Below, in pieces: positions 10,217-18,713 of a stretch of DNA of 27,858 bases (position 1 is the stretch's first letter; each line of letters begins with the position of its first letter). This DNA comes from Fusobacteriales bacterium. Its GTDB lineage: Bacteria; Fusobacteriota; Fusobacteriia; Fusobacteriales; Leptotrichiaceae. A program made the position numbers and the translations under genes. The stretch lies in the NCBI GenBank assembly GCA_031285605.1, contig JAITVW010000033.1, positions 1 to 27,858 on the forward strand, read 5' to 3'. The notes under the pieces were generated by a model. That model was not told the DNA's origin, ran no database searches, and saw nothing but the letters and a program-made list of their open reading frames with translations.

Positions 10217-12271
10217 ATGAAAGGAAAGTTATCATCAATTATAATTGTGATGGTTATACTTATTTTGGCAACATTTAATATTCAAGCCGCAGAAAATAAC
10301 GAACTGAGGGTTAGAAATATTCTCATCTCTAACTTAAGGGAACTGCCAAGAGAATTAGTAATGAGCAAATTAAAAATAAGAGAAGGAGAAACATACAGCA
10401 CAAAGAAAATAAGTGATACTTATCTGGCTCTTAGGGAATTACCCTACATCAATGATGCTAACTTTTACACACAGGTAGAAGGCGGTAATATAGATATCAG
10501 AATAGAAGTAGATGAAATGCCTAATGCTCTGGAAATAGCGAAAAGGGAGGAATCAAGAGAAGAGCTTAGCAGAAAAACTGAATTTATAATATCAAGTGTG
10601 AGTATAACAGGACTACAGTCTTTAAAAGAAGCTGATTTCATAAAAGACATTCCTCTTAAAACAGGAGAGTTTTTTGTGCCGCAGGATGCTATAGACGGAG
10701 CTTCAAAATTATTTGATTCAGGATATTTCAGCAGTGTAGAGCCTAAGGTAATAAGAGGAGCAGATAATACTATCAGCATAGAATATGTTGTTGAGGAAAA
10801 TCCCAAAGTAAATAATATTATAATAGAGGGAAATACGATATTTACTGAAGCAGAATTATTAAGCGCCCTTGAGGTAAAAAAAGGAGATATACTAAATATA
10901 GAAAAAATGGATCCTTCTAAAAACGGTGTAATCAAAAAATATCAGGACAGCGGTTATACTCTGGCAAGAATTGATGATATGAAGCTGGATGAAAATGGAA
11001 ATGTAAGAATAATTCTTTCAGAAGGTACAATTGAAGCGATAGAATACAGAAAGATAGGCAAGAAAAGAGAAGGTGAAAGAAGAACACCAAAGAGTACCGA
11101 CTTAAGAACTCAGGATTATATTCTTGAAAGAGAAACAAGAATGAAAGTCGGAGAAATTTTCCAAAGAGAAAAAATGGAACAGACAATAAGAAATATATAT
11201 AGAACGGGACTTTTTACATCAATACAGCCTAACTTTAAACCAAGTACTACTGATGATCCCAACGGAAGAGTAATAGAGATGGAAGCAGAAGAAAGACCGG
11301 CAGCATCCATTAACGGTAATATATCATACGGAACTTCAGTAGGATTCTTAGGAGGAATTAACTATACAGATTCCAATTTCCTTGGAAGAGCACAGGAATT
11401 CAAAGCAGCTGTTGAAATTTCAGATGAAGGTGACCAGACATATGAAATAAGTATTTTTGATCCTTGGATAAAAGGAACGGAAAGACTTCAGGCAGGAGCA
11501 AGTATTTATTACAGACAGACAGAAGATGACGATGCTCATGGAACAGATTTATATAAAGTAAAAAGATACGGTACAAGATGGACGCTGGGACAAGCTCTTA
11601 ATGACGATATATATGTAAGGGGAGCAATCAGATACGAAGATGTCAAGGAATATTACAGAAACGGTGCTAAAAGAGATGATTATGATTTAGTAGCTTTCAC
11701 TCCGACAATTACATATGATACAAGAAATAACAGATTCAGTCCTCAAAATGGAATATACTTAAGTTTAAGTGATGAAATAGGTAAAATAGTATCAGATCAC
11801 AGAAGCTATAATCAGTTTGAAATTGATTTGAGAGCATATCACAGAACATTCCTTAAAGATAAGAATATAATGGCATATAGAGCAGTTTGGGGAACAACGG
11901 GAACAGAAACGCCGGAAGCGCTAAGATTCAAAATGGGTGGAGCAGACTCTGTAAGAGGATATGATTATGGTGATTTTGAAGGATATAATGAATTTTATTT
12001 TAACGTGGAAAACAGAACACAGATAACTAACAGTATACAGGTAGTAGCTTTCTTCGATATAGGTAATGCATGGCAGACAGCTGATAAAAAGCCTGACAGG
12101 GACGGAGCAGATAAGTTTAAAGATCTGAAATCCGGAGCAGGAATAGGAGTAAGAATATTAACACCTGTAGGACCGTTAAAATTTGACTATGCGTGGCCGC
12201 TTGATATAGCACCCGGCAATTCTAAAAAAGATAATGGTAAATTCTACTTTAACTTTGGGCCAAGCTGGTAA
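10217..12271 (+). CDS. bamA: Outer-membrane protein assembly factor BamA
   Basis: Omp85-family beta-barrel that inserts proteins into the outer membrane. It has 684 residues: a signal peptide (about 1-24, ending ATFNIQA), then about four POTRA domains to roughly residue 325, then a 16-strand-type barrel. Four POTRAs is an estimate from the repeat pattern; E. coli BamA has five. The barrel's lid-loop motif reads [17 protein letters not shown], and the protein ends in the aromatic signature FNFGPSW. An ATG at 10199 overlaps the tamB stop, but GGAGG at 10207-10211 places the true start at 10217. It lies between tamB and lpxD in one operon. Confidence 0.95.
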   Translation: MKGKLSSIIIVMVILILATFNIQAAENNELRVRNILISNLRELPRELVMSKLKIREGETYSTKKISDTYLALRELPYINDANFYTQVEGGNIDIRIEVDEMPNALEIAKREESREELSRKTEFIISSVSITGLQSLKEADFIKDIPLKTGEFFVPQDAIDGASKLFDSGYFSSVEPKVIRGADNTISIEYVVEENPKVNNIIIEGNTIFTEAELLSALEVKKGDILNIEKMDPSKNGVIKKYQDSGYTLARIDDMKLDENGNVRIILSEGTIEAIEYRKIGKKREGERRTPKSTDLRTQDYILERETRMKVGEIFQREKMEQTIRNIYRTGLFTSIQPNFKPSTTDDPNGRVIEMEAEERPAASINGNISYGTSVGFLGGINYTDSNFLGRAQEFKAAVEISDEGDQTYEISIFDPWIKGTERLQAGASIYYRQTEDDDAHGTDLYKVKRYGTRWTLGQALNDDIYVRGAIRYEDVKEYYRNGAKRDDYDLVAFTPTITYDTRNNRFSPQNGIYLSLSDEIGKIVSDHRSYNQFEIDLRAYHRTFLKDKNIMAYRAVWGTTGTETPEALRFKMGGADSVRGYDYGDFEGYNEFYFNVENRTQITNSIQVVAFFDIGNAWQTADKKPDRDGADKFKDLKSGAGIGVRILTPVGPLKFDYAWPLDIAPGNSKKDNGKFYFNFGPSW

Positions 12272-12285
12272 AAACTGGAGGAGAA

Positions 12286-13293
12286 ATGTATCATATAAAT
12301 GAAATTTCAAAATTAATAAATGGAAAGATCATAGGGGAGGATAACTTAGAATTTTCTAAGTTATCTCCTTTTTTTGAAGCAGATACTGAGGAACTCACAT
12401 TTGCAGCTGATGAAAGTATGCTGAAAAATATAGCCGGAACAAAGGCGAAAGCCGTTATAGTTCCTGTTATGGAGGAATATACTGACGGAAAAACTTATAT
12501 TGTTTTGGAGCAAAACCCCAGAAATGTTCTTCCGATACTTCTTAATTTTTTTAAACCAAAAATGCAAAAACCTGAAAAACAAATAGAGAGTAGTGCTAAA
12601 ATAGCCGCAAATGTCATGATAGGGGTAAATTCTTACATAGGACATAATGTGGAAATAGGAGAAAATACTGTTATTCATCCTAATGTAACTATTATGGAAG
12701 GTGTAAAAATAGGGAAGAACTCTATAATATATTCCAATGCAGTAATAAGAGAGTTTTGTACACTGGGAGAAAATGTAATACTACAGCCGGGAGCAGTGAT
12801 TGGTGCAGACGGTTTTGGTTTTATAAAAGATAAAAACGGCGATAATGTAAAAATAGAACAGATAGGAAATGTAATTCTTGAGAATAATGTAGAAATAGGT
12901 GCCAATTCATGTGTAGACAGAGGTGCTATAGGATCTACCGTTGTAAAAAGTGGGACAAAAATAGATAACCTTGTTCATATTGCCCATAATGACATAATAG
13001 GAGAAAATTGTTTTATAATAGCACAAACAGGAATTTCCGGAAGTGTAGAAGTAGGGAATAACACTGTTCTTGCCGGACAGGTAGGGGTAGCGGGACATTT
13101 GAAAATAGGAAATAACGTAGTGGTAGCAGCGAAATCCGGAATTACCAATGACATACCCGATAACTCAAAAATGTCAGGTTATCCTTTAAGACCGCATATG
13201 GAAGACCTTAGAGTAAAAATGTCTATGGGTAAAGTTCCGGAATTAATTAAAAGGGTAAAAGAACTGGAAAAATTATTAAAAAAAGAAGAATAA
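12286..13293 (+). CDS. lpxD: UDP-3-O-acylglucosamine N-acyltransferase LpxD
   Basis: Third enzyme of lipid A synthesis: transfers a 3-hydroxyacyl chain from acyl carrier protein to the 2-amino group of UDP-3-O-acyl-glucosamine. It has 335 residues: an N-terminal uridine-binding domain (about 1-95), a left-handed beta-helix of hexapeptide repeats (many IGxN/VxIG units, about 100-290) and a C-terminal helix. The presumed catalytic histidine is His234 in [18 protein letters not shown] lies just before the ATG, 14 bases after bamA. Its presence says the cell makes lipid A. LpxA and FabZ, often adjacent in other bacteria, are not found here. Confidence 0.96.
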   Translation: MYHINEISKLINGKIIGEDNLEFSKLSPFFEADTEELTFAADESMLKNIAGTKAKAVIVPVMEEYTDGKTYIVLEQNPRNVLPILLNFFKPKMQKPEKQIESSAKIAANVMIGVNSYIGHNVEIGENTVIHPNVTIMEGVKIGKNSIIYSNAVIREFCTLGENVILQPGAVIGADGFGFIKDKNGDNVKIEQIGNVILENNVEIGANSCVDRGAIGSTVVKSGTKIDNLVHIAHNDIIGENCFIIAQTGISGSVEVGNNTVLAGQVGVAGHLKIGNNVVVAAKSGITNDIPDNSKMSGYPLRPHMEDLRVKMSMGKVPELIKRVKELEKLLKKEE

Positions 13294-13375
13294 TAATGAT
13301 TTATGATTGTTTAATATTTTCATATAGAGAACAGCGGCAAAGTGAACGGGATACTATAATGGATGTAAGTTTATC

Positions 13376-13404
13376 TTGACTATGAATAATAAATAATGTA
13401 AAAT
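13376..13404 (+). promoter_or_regulatory. Promoter of the 13438 lipoprotein gene
   Basis: TTGACT at 13376-13381 and TAAAAT at 13399-13404 are 17 bases apart. The start site would be near 13411, about 27 bases upstream of the ATG. It shows that the lipoprotein is transcribed separately from the tamB-bamA-lpxD operon. Confidence 0.7.
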
Positions 13405-13437
13405 TAAATTACCATAGAATAAGAGGGAGCTGTATAA

Positions 13438-14067
13438 ATGAAAAAACTTTTTTTTCTGATTATAATATGCCTGTTCATGGTGAGTTGTGGAAAACAGGCA
13501 GATAATACCGTGGAGAAATTTATAGACAACATTAAAAATAAAAAAATTGATGCAGCTATGAAATATGTCAAAAATGAAGATATTGCTGAAAATATGGAGA
13601 TATCTTATACAAATAAAACACAGGAAGCTATTTTTGAAGCATTATTTAAAAATATGAATTATAAATTACTTCAGACAAAAAAAGAATCAGATGAGCTGAC
13701 TATAGTGAGAGTGGAAATAGAAAATGTAGATATAAAAGGTGTTTTTATAAGATTGTTTGAAGAGACAGTACAGGATATGTCAGTAGGCGGTGAAGGATCA
13801 AAAGCAGATGATCAAAGTTCACTGGAAAAGAAACTCATAGAAATTCTGAAGGATAAAAATGTACCTAAAATAAAAGCTGTGACTGACTTTGCAGTTTATA
13901 AAACAAAAGAAGGCAATAAAATAGAGCTGACTCCGGATAATGTTAATATCATGTTTGGTCAGATTTCATCACTCGGAGGTTTTACGAAATCAGATGAAAC
14001 TTCTGAAGAAAAACACACACAGCCTGAGGATATTCAGCCGAAACCACAACCAATGCAGAAAAAATAA
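13438..14067 (+). CDS. Small lipoprotein, DUF4878-like (NTF2-type fold suspected)
   Basis: A 209-residue exported protein. The lysine-start hydrophobic signal ends in a lipobox-like FMVSCGK with Cys17, so it is probably lipidated. The following segment, VEKFIDNIKNKKIDAAMKYV, has the pattern of the DUF4878/NTF2-like lipoproteins (a helix with an 'F..xxKxxDxxxAxxYv' signature), but I recognise no specific function. The C-terminal tail is proline/glutamine/lysine-rich (QPKPQPMQKK), probably disordered. RBS GAGGGAG precedes the ATG. The gene is monocistronic: its own promoter lies upstream and a hairpin terminator begins at its stop codon. Confidence 0.8.
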   Translation: MKKLFFLIIICLFMVSCGKQADNTVEKFIDNIKNKKIDAAMKYVKNEDIAENMEISYTNKTQEAIFEALFKNMNYKLLQTKKESDELTIVRVEIENVDIKGVFIRLFEETVQDMSVGGEGSKADDQSSLEKKLIEILKDKNVPKIKAVTDFAVYKTKEGNKIELTPDNVNIMFGQISSLGGFTKSDETSEEKHTQPEDIQPKPQPMQKK

Positions 14068-14087
14068 GGCACATAAGTGCCTTTTTT
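14066..14087 (+). terminator. Rho-independent terminator after the lipoprotein gene
   Basis: A 7-bp stem AAGGCAC / GTGCCTT with loop ATAA is followed by a run of T residues. The stem begins inside the stop codon of the lipoprotein gene. Confidence 0.85.
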
Positions 14088-14142
14088 ACTGCACGGAATT
14101 TTGTTAATTAAGTAACTTATTGGGAGAGATAAGGAGATAAAT

Positions 14143-15384
14143 ATGTATGATAATGTGACGGGAGCTAAAAGATGTCTAGCTTGTAAAATACCTTTTTGTG
14201 AAAAAGGATGTCCGGTAAGTACACCTATAAAAGAGATAATACAGATGTATCTGGGAAACAGAATACTTGAAGCAGGAGATATTTTATTTAAAAATAATCC
14301 TCTTTCAATAGTATGTTCTATTGTATGTCCTCATGAAAAGCAATGTGAAGGAAGTTGTATTCTGAATAGAAAATCCAAAGGAGTAGAGTTTGGAAAAATA
14401 GAAAACGAGATTTCAAACTGTTATATTGATAATGTGGATTTTGCTATACATAAGTTAAATGACAGAAAGTCAAGAGCAGCAATTATAGGGGGCGGACCTG
14501 CAGGAATTGCTATTGCATTTATACTTGCCTTTAAAGGATACGATATCACAATCTATGAATCACATTCGCAGATAGGAGGAGTCCTTAGATACGGCATTCC
14601 TGAATTCAGGCTTCCGAAAGTTACAATTGATAAGCTGGAGAAAAAATTAATGGAGATAGGTGTAAAAATAAGACCCAATATATTGATCGGTCCTACATTA
14701 ACACTGGATGATATTTTTAATGACGGTTATGAAGCTATTTTTATAGGAACGGGAACATGGAATCCGAGAAAACTGAAAATAAAAGGAGAAGCTCTTGGAA
14801 ATGTTCATTATGCCATAGATTATCTAAAATCGCCTGAATATTACAAGCTGGGAGAAAAAATAGTAATAATAGGAGCCGGAAACGTAGCGATAGATGCAGC
14901 CAGAACAATGATAAGAAACGGAGCTAAGGAAGTTCTGCTTCTGAACAGAGAAGGAGAAGCAGGAATAACCGCTAACAGAAAAGAATTTAATGATGCAGTG
15001 GCTGAAGGCGTACAGGTAATGAATTTTAAAACTGTACTTGAAATAAAAGATGACGGTGTAGTAATTGCAAATACAGAATTAACTGAAAAAGATGGTATTA
15101 CGAATTACAGTGCAGACTATGACAGCAAACGTTTTTATAAATGTGATTCCGTGGTAGTAGCAATAAGTCAGGGACCGAGATCAAATATAGTTTCTGCAAA
15201 TAAAGAGCTGGAAATAAATGAAAAAGGGCTGATAGTGACTAATATAGATGGAAGTACCACTAAAAAAGGTGTTTTTTCGGGAGGAGATGTGGTTACCGGA
15301 GCCAAGACCGTGGTAGAGGCAGTGAAAATGTCAAAGATAATAGCGGAAAAAATGGATGAATATATGAGGAATGAATATAAATAA
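14143..15384 (+). CDS. GltD-like NAD(P)-dependent Fe-S/FAD oxidoreductase
   Basis: A 413-residue homologue of the glutamate synthase small subunit (COG0493). The N-terminal cysteine-rich Fer4_20-type domain shows CLACKIPFCEKGCPV and CSIVCPHEKQCEGSC, expected to hold two [4Fe-4S] clusters. The FAD motif is IIGGGPAGIAIAF followed by IGGVLRYGIPEFRLPK, and the NAD(P)H motif is IIGAGNVAIDAA. The C-terminal FAD contact is GGDVVTGAKTVVEA. No large (amidotransferase/synthase) subunit is adjacent, so the electron acceptor is unknown. Relatives include GltD, NfnB and SudA-type subunits. AAGGAG at 14131-14136 supports the start. Hsp33 follows 19 bases after the stop and is likely co-transcribed. Confidence 0.85.
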   Translation: MYDNVTGAKRCLACKIPFCEKGCPVSTPIKEIIQMYLGNRILEAGDILFKNNPLSIVCSIVCPHEKQCEGSCILNRKSKGVEFGKIENEISNCYIDNVDFAIHKLNDRKSRAAIIGGGPAGIAIAFILAFKGYDITIYESHSQIGGVLRYGIPEFRLPKVTIDKLEKKLMEIGVKIRPNILIGPTLTLDDIFNDGYEAIFIGTGTWNPRKLKIKGEALGNVHYAIDYLKSPEYYKLGEKIVIIGAGNVAIDAARTMIRNGAKEVLLLNREGEAGITANRKEFNDAVAEGVQVMNFKTVLEIKDDGVVIANTELTEKDGITNYSADYDSKRFYKCDSVVVAISQGPRSNIVSANKELEINEKGLIVTNIDGSTTKKGVFSGGDVVTGAKTVVEAVKMSKIIAEKMDEYMRNEYK

Positions 15385-15403
15385 ACAGGAAAGGACAGAC
15401 AAA

Positions 15404-16297
15404 ATGGGAAAATTAATAAAAGGTGTCAGCAAGAATGCCAGATTTTTTATATGTGATACAAAAGATATGGTTCAGGAAGCAATGGATATACATTCATGCA
15501 GTCCTACAGGAATATCAATACTGGGAAGAGTTCTTACAGCAGCCGGAATGATGGGAACAGATTTGAAAAATGAAAATGATTCAATGACAATAAGGATAAA
15601 TGGTGACGGTCCGGCAGGAACAATTATAGCTACTGCTAATATGAAAGGTGAAGTAAAGGGCTACCTGAGCAATCCTCAGGTAGAAACCGGCAATCATGAT
15701 TCAGAACATGTACACATAGGAAAAGCAGTAGGAAACGGAACAATGTATGTAATAAAAGATATGGGACTGAGAGATCCGTTTTCAGGACTTGTCCAGCTCC
15801 AGACAGGAGAAATAGGGGATGACCTTGCATATTATTTTTACACTTCGGAACAAATACCTTCTGTGGTAGCATTAGGAGTAAAAATAAATAAAGATTATAA
15901 AATATCTTGTGCTGGAGGATTTATTATACAGCTTCTTCCCGGAGCGGAAAATGAGTTTATAGACAGGCTTGAAGAAAAACTAAAGGCGATAAGACCTGTA
16001 ACAGAGCTTTTTGAGGGCGGTTTTGACATATACAGAATAGCAAGGCTTCTTTATGAAGATATGGGAAGCGATGAAGAAGGAAAGCTGGTAGAGGATTATG
16101 AGATACTTGCGGAATCAGAAATTACATATAAGTGTGACTGTTCCAGAGAAAGATATCTGAGAGGACTCATAACACTCGGAAGAAAAGAAATAGACGGTAT
16201 TCTTGAGGAAGACGGCGGAAAGATGGATATAGAATGTCATTTCTGCATGAAAAAATATGAATTTACAAAAGAAGATTTTGAGGATATAGAGTTTTAG
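15404..16297 (+). CDS. hslO: Redox-regulated chaperone Hsp33
   Basis: ATP-independent holdase activated by oxidation and unfolding. The protein has 297 residues: an N-terminal folded domain, a linker, and a C-terminal zinc/redox switch with all four cysteines present, C244-x-C246 (YKCDCSRER) and C278-xx-C281 (ECHFCMKK). Conserved family stretches include GPAGTIIATANMKGEVKGY. The ATG at 15404 is chosen, with AAAGGA at 15390-15395; an earlier ATG at 15371 would overlap the preceding gene by 14 bases and lacks a spaced RBS. The oxidoreductase just upstream makes a redox-themed pair. Confidence 0.95.
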   Translation: MGKLIKGVSKNARFFICDTKDMVQEAMDIHSCSPTGISILGRVLTAAGMMGTDLKNENDSMTIRINGDGPAGTIIATANMKGEVKGYLSNPQVETGNHDSEHVHIGKAVGNGTMYVIKDMGLRDPFSGLVQLQTGEIGDDLAYYFYTSEQIPSVVALGVKINKDYKISCAGGFIIQLLPGAENEFIDRLEEKLKAIRPVTELFEGGFDIYRIARLLYEDMGSDEEGKLVEDYEILAESEITYKCDCSRERYLRGLITLGRKEIDGILEEDGGKMDIECHFCMKKYEFTKEDFEDIEF

Positions 16298-16356
16298 CAT
16301 AATATTCTGTTTAGAGAAAAAACATGGCAGGATAAATATTTTTTAAATTAACAGAC

Positions 16357-16383
16357 TTAAAAGCTTTTAAAATATGATATAAT
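16357..16383 (+). promoter_or_regulatory. Extended -10 promoter with palindrome, STAS gene
   Basis: TGATATAAT at 16375-16383 is an extended -10 element. No good -35 box lies 17 bases upstream. Instead, the perfect 14-base palindrome TTAAAAGCTTTTAA covers 16357-16370, overlapping the spacer and -35 zone, and could be an operator. Transcription would start near 16390, only about 12 bases before the ATG. Confidence 0.5.
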
Positions 16384-16401
16384 AGAATTCAGGAGGTAAA
16401 A

Positions 16402-16887
16402 ATGGAAGACAGATTTTTATACAGTGAGGCGGATGATACTATTTTTATAAAAATAGAAGGAAATGCCACTATGAAGAACAGTAAGACACTTTCAGATCTT
16501 TTAGCCAAAATATTCAAAGGTGAGAAAAAGAATCTGGTTTTTGAGATGTCTGATTGTAACTACCTGGATAGTACATTTTTGGGACTGATAGCTAAATGTG
16601 CCCTTGAAATAAAAAAGACATGGAATTCTACATTATACATAATGAATGCTTCAAATATGGTACTAAGCGGTTTGAAGCAGACAGGAATAGATAAGTTCGT
16701 AGAAAAAATAGAGGACAGTTCGCTTCGGTTAAAAACATCAGAGCTGGAAAAACAGGACTTTAGTGACAAAAAAGAAAAAACGCTGCATATTTTGGAAATG
16801 CATAAGACTTTAATGGAACTAAATGAAAAAAATAAAGAGACATTTCAAAATGTGGTAAACATGATAGAAAAAGATTTGAATAAATAA
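16402..16887 (+). CDS. STAS-domain protein (anti-sigma-factor-antagonist type)
   Basis: A 161-residue cytoplasmic protein. An N-terminal STAS domain (about 1-108) includes CNYLDSTFLGLIAKC, where Ser57 matches the serine phosphorylated in SpoIIAA/RsbV-type proteins. A charged helical tail follows (about 115-161, heptad-like LxxMHKTLMELNEKNKETF), longer than in SpoIIAA (about 117 residues). AGGAGG at 16391-16396 precedes the ATG. No RsbW-like kinase, PP2C phosphatase or alternative sigma factor gene is adjacent, so its partner is unknown. It may instead belong to a transport or lipid-asymmetry STAS group; I favour the regulatory reading at moderate confidence. Confidence 0.75.
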   Translation: MEDRFLYSEADDTIFIKIEGNATMKNSKTLSDLLAKIFKGEKKNLVFEMSDCNYLDSTFLGLIAKCALEIKKTWNSTLYIMNASNMVLSGLKQTGIDKFVEKIEDSSLRLKTSELEKQDFSDKKEKTLHILEMHKTLMELNEKNKETFQNVVNMIEKDLNK

Positions 16888-16977
16888 AAAATCAGAGCTT
16901 GGATAAAATCATGAACCGGTGTCATATCTTGTGATTGAGATATAATACCGGCATATTAATAAAAAGAATTTACCGGT

Positions 16978-16996
16978 AAAGAGAAGGACTCTTTTT
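16978..16996 (+). terminator. Weak terminator candidate after the STAS gene
   Basis: A 6-bp stem AAAGAG / CTCTTT with loop AAGGA is followed directly by further T residues. The stem is short and AT-rich, so it may be inefficient. Confidence 0.4.
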
Positions 16997-17005
16997 CAGT
17001 TTTTC

Positions 17006-17034
17006 TTGTTTTGAAATATAGTGAAAAAGATAAT
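17006..17034 (+). promoter_or_regulatory. Possible ddl promoter
   Basis: TTGTTT at 17006-17011 and GATAAT at 17029-17034 are 17 bases apart. The second ATTTACCGG copy begins within the -10 box and covers the start-site region, so it could act as an operator. The ddl mRNA would have a leader of about 145 bases. Confidence 0.4.
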
Positions 17035-17119
17035 TTACCGGATTTGGACAGTATAATAACATATTACAGACTGAAAAAGACAGACAGACTGTGAAATAAT
17101 AAGTATATTGGTTTGATGG

Positions 17120-17143
17120 TTTTGTATAACAAAGAATACAAAA
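17120..17143. promoter_or_regulatory. Inverted repeat in the ddl leader
   Basis: TTTTGTAT and ATACAAAA are perfect 8-base arms separated by 8 bases. The 24-base dyad lies 45 bases before the ddl ATG. It could be a protein-binding site or an RNA hairpin; the sequence does not say which. Confidence 0.4.
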
Positions 17144-17187
17144 ATATTATCTGATTATAAAATTTATATAAAGGAGATTAGTCGGAA

Positions 17188-18114
17188 ATGTCAAAACTTA
17201 AAATAGGTGTTGTAAGAGGAGGAATCTCTTCCGAGAGAGAAGTATCGCTTAAATCCGGTGAAGGAATAATAAGAGAACTGAATAAAGATAAATATGATGT
17301 AAAAGATATAGTATTAGATGATAAAAATGATATTTTTACTTCTTTGGACGGAGTGGATTTTGTATTTTTGGGATTACACGGAAAATTCGGAGAAGACGGA
17401 AAAATTCAGGCAATATTGGAAACAATGGATATACCTTACACAGGCTGCGGCGTTTTGGCCAGCTCTCTGTGTATGGATAAGGATATTACAAAACATATAA
17501 TGAGAAGCTATGGTGTAAGAACTGCCAAATGGATTACTGTAAGGGAGGGCGGGGAATGCGAGGAATGCGGCTATTCCTATGCAGCTGCCTGTCTTGGGGA
17601 AGATATAATAGCCAAGCCGAATTCAGGAGGTTCCAGTGTAGGAGTTCATTTTATAAAAAACGAACAGGAATTTTATGAGGCGTTAAAAGACATATTTACT
17701 ATAGATAAAGAAGTAATAATAGAAGAAGTTTTGAGAGGTGTGGAGATATCAGTGCCTATTATTGACGGAAAGGTCTATCCTACACTGTGTATAGAACCAA
17801 AAGCAGGTACTTTCTTTGATTATGCCTCAAAATATGAAGCCGGCGGAGCTGACGAATATGTAGTGGAATTTGAAAAAGAGCTTCAGGATGAGATAAATGA
17901 GCTTACAAAAACAGCTTATCATGCTGTAAAATGTGAAGGTTATGCAAGAATAGATTTTATGCTTAAAGATAATAAGCCTTATCTTATGGAAATAAATACG
18001 CTTCCGGGCATGACAATGACAAGTCTTGTTCCAAAAAGTCTGAAACATCTCGGAGTTAGTTATTCGGAACTTTTGGATAAGCTTATTGAAGTATCTTTAA
18101 AGATAAAAAGATAA
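17188..18114 (+). CDS. ddl: D-alanine--D-alanine ligase
   Basis: ATP-grasp enzyme that joins two D-alanines for the peptidoglycan stem peptide. It has 308 residues, like E. coli DdlB (306). Motifs are RGGISSEREVSLKSG at the N-terminus, LHGKFGEDGKIQ (substrate and nucleotide region), KPNSGGSSVGV (ATP-grasp lysine and glycine loop), the omega-loop tyrosine segment FDYASKYEAG, and the metal/phosphate-binding EINTLPGMTMTSLVP. The YASKY loop resembles ordinary D-Ala-D-Ala ligases rather than vancomycin-resistance D-lactate ligases. AAGGAGA at 17171-17177 lies 10 bases upstream of the ATG. luxS starts 23 bases after the stop and is probably co-transcribed. The long leader upstream suggests regulation. 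Confidence 0.95.
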   Translation: MSKLKIGVVRGGISSEREVSLKSGEGIIRELNKDKYDVKDIVLDDKNDIFTSLDGVDFVFLGLHGKFGEDGKIQAILETMDIPYTGCGVLASSLCMDKDITKHIMRSYGVRTAKWITVREGGECEECGYSYAAACLGEDIIAKPNSGGSSVGVHFIKNEQEFYEALKDIFTIDKEVIIEEVLRGVEISVPIIDGKVYPTLCIEPKAGTFFDYASKYEAGGADEYVVEFEKELQDEINELTKTAYHAVKCEGYARIDFMLKDNKPYLMEINTLPGMTMTSLVPKSLKHLGVSYSELLDKLIEVSLKIKR

Positions 18115-18137
18115 ATATTGCTTAGAAAGGTGATAAT

Positions 18138-18620
18138 ATGGAGTTAAATAAAATACCGAGTTTCACAGTAGATCATATTAAACTGGAACCGGGAATTTAC
18201 ATTTCAAGAATAGATGAAGTAGGCGGCGACTATGTTACTACTTTTGATATAAGACTGAAAAAACCAAATACAGAGCCTGTTATTAATATAGCAGAGCTGC
18301 ATACGATAGAGCATTTAGGAGCTACTTTTCTGAGAAATGACAAGGAATGGAAAGATAAAGTGGTTTATTTCGGACCAATGGGCTGCAGAACCGGGTGCTA
18401 TCTGCTGTTAAAAGGAAGGCTTGAACCAAAGGATATACTTGATCCGGTAAAAAGACTGTGGAAATTTATCAGCACATTTGAGGGAGAAATTCCGGGAGCT
18501 TCAGCAAAAGACTGCGGAAATTATCTTGATCAGAATCTTCCCATGGCAAGATATGAAGCAAAAAAATATCTGGAAAAAATGGAAAAATTCACAGAAAGCA
18601 ACTTAGCATATCCTGAATAA
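18138..18620 (+). CDS. luxS: S-ribosylhomocysteine lyase LuxS
   Basis: Metalloenzyme that cleaves S-ribosylhomocysteine to homocysteine and DPD, the precursor of autoinducer AI-2. It recycles the SAM by-product and can support quorum sensing. The 160 residues are typical. The metal ligands are His55 and His59 in HTIEHLG and Cys126 in ASAKDCGNYLDQNL; the catalytic residues are Glu58 and Cys83 (GPMGCRTGCYL). The gene for the preceding step (pfs/mtn) is not adjacent. It follows ddl by 23 bases with a GAAAGGTGAT-type RBS. Confidence 0.97.
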   Translation: MELNKIPSFTVDHIKLEPGIYISRIDEVGGDYVTTFDIRLKKPNTEPVINIAELHTIEHLGATFLRNDKEWKDKVVYFGPMGCRTGCYLLLKGRLEPKDILDPVKRLWKFISTFEGEIPGASAKDCGNYLDQNLPMARYEAKKYLEKMEKFTESNLAYPE

Positions 18621-18638
18621 AATCATAATATAAATACA

Positions 18639-18695
18639 GTGAAAGTGAAGAAAACAGAGATTTGAAAATCATGTTTCCGAAAGTTTCACTTTACT
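18639..18695 (+). repeat. Inverted repeat between luxS and tatD
   Basis: AAAGTGAA at 18642-18649 pairs with TTCACTTT at 18685-18692, and the pairing extends three more bases outward past one bulged G. The loop is about 35 bases and no T run follows, so I do not call it a terminator. The right arm ends 21 bases before the tatD ATG. Confidence 0.4.
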
Positions 18696-18713
18696 TAAAA
18701 TAGGAGAAAAAAT

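Larger units (their letters stand above)
16888..17187. other. Structured 300-base gap upstream of ddl
   Basis: No gene is seen. In order it holds: a hairpin at 16916-16951 with arms of 14 bases (one G-T pair, one mismatch) and an 8-base loop but no T run; the perfect palindrome TTTACCGGTAAA at 16969-16980; a weak terminator at 16978-16996; a possible promoter at 17006-17034; a repeated ATTTACCGG (16968-16976 and 17033-17041); an 11-base inverted repeat (16990-17000 with 17070-17080); and an 8-base-arm dyad at 17120-17143. Confidence 0.6.

Noticed and set aside
10465..10935. Long minus-strand reading frame opposite bamA (156 codons)
   Set aside because: It lies wholly inside a clear conserved gene, has serine/isoleucine-rich shadow composition and no RBS.
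16916..16951. Hairpin after the STAS gene as a terminator
   Set aside because: The stem is good but no T run follows on the + strand; listed instead as leader structure.
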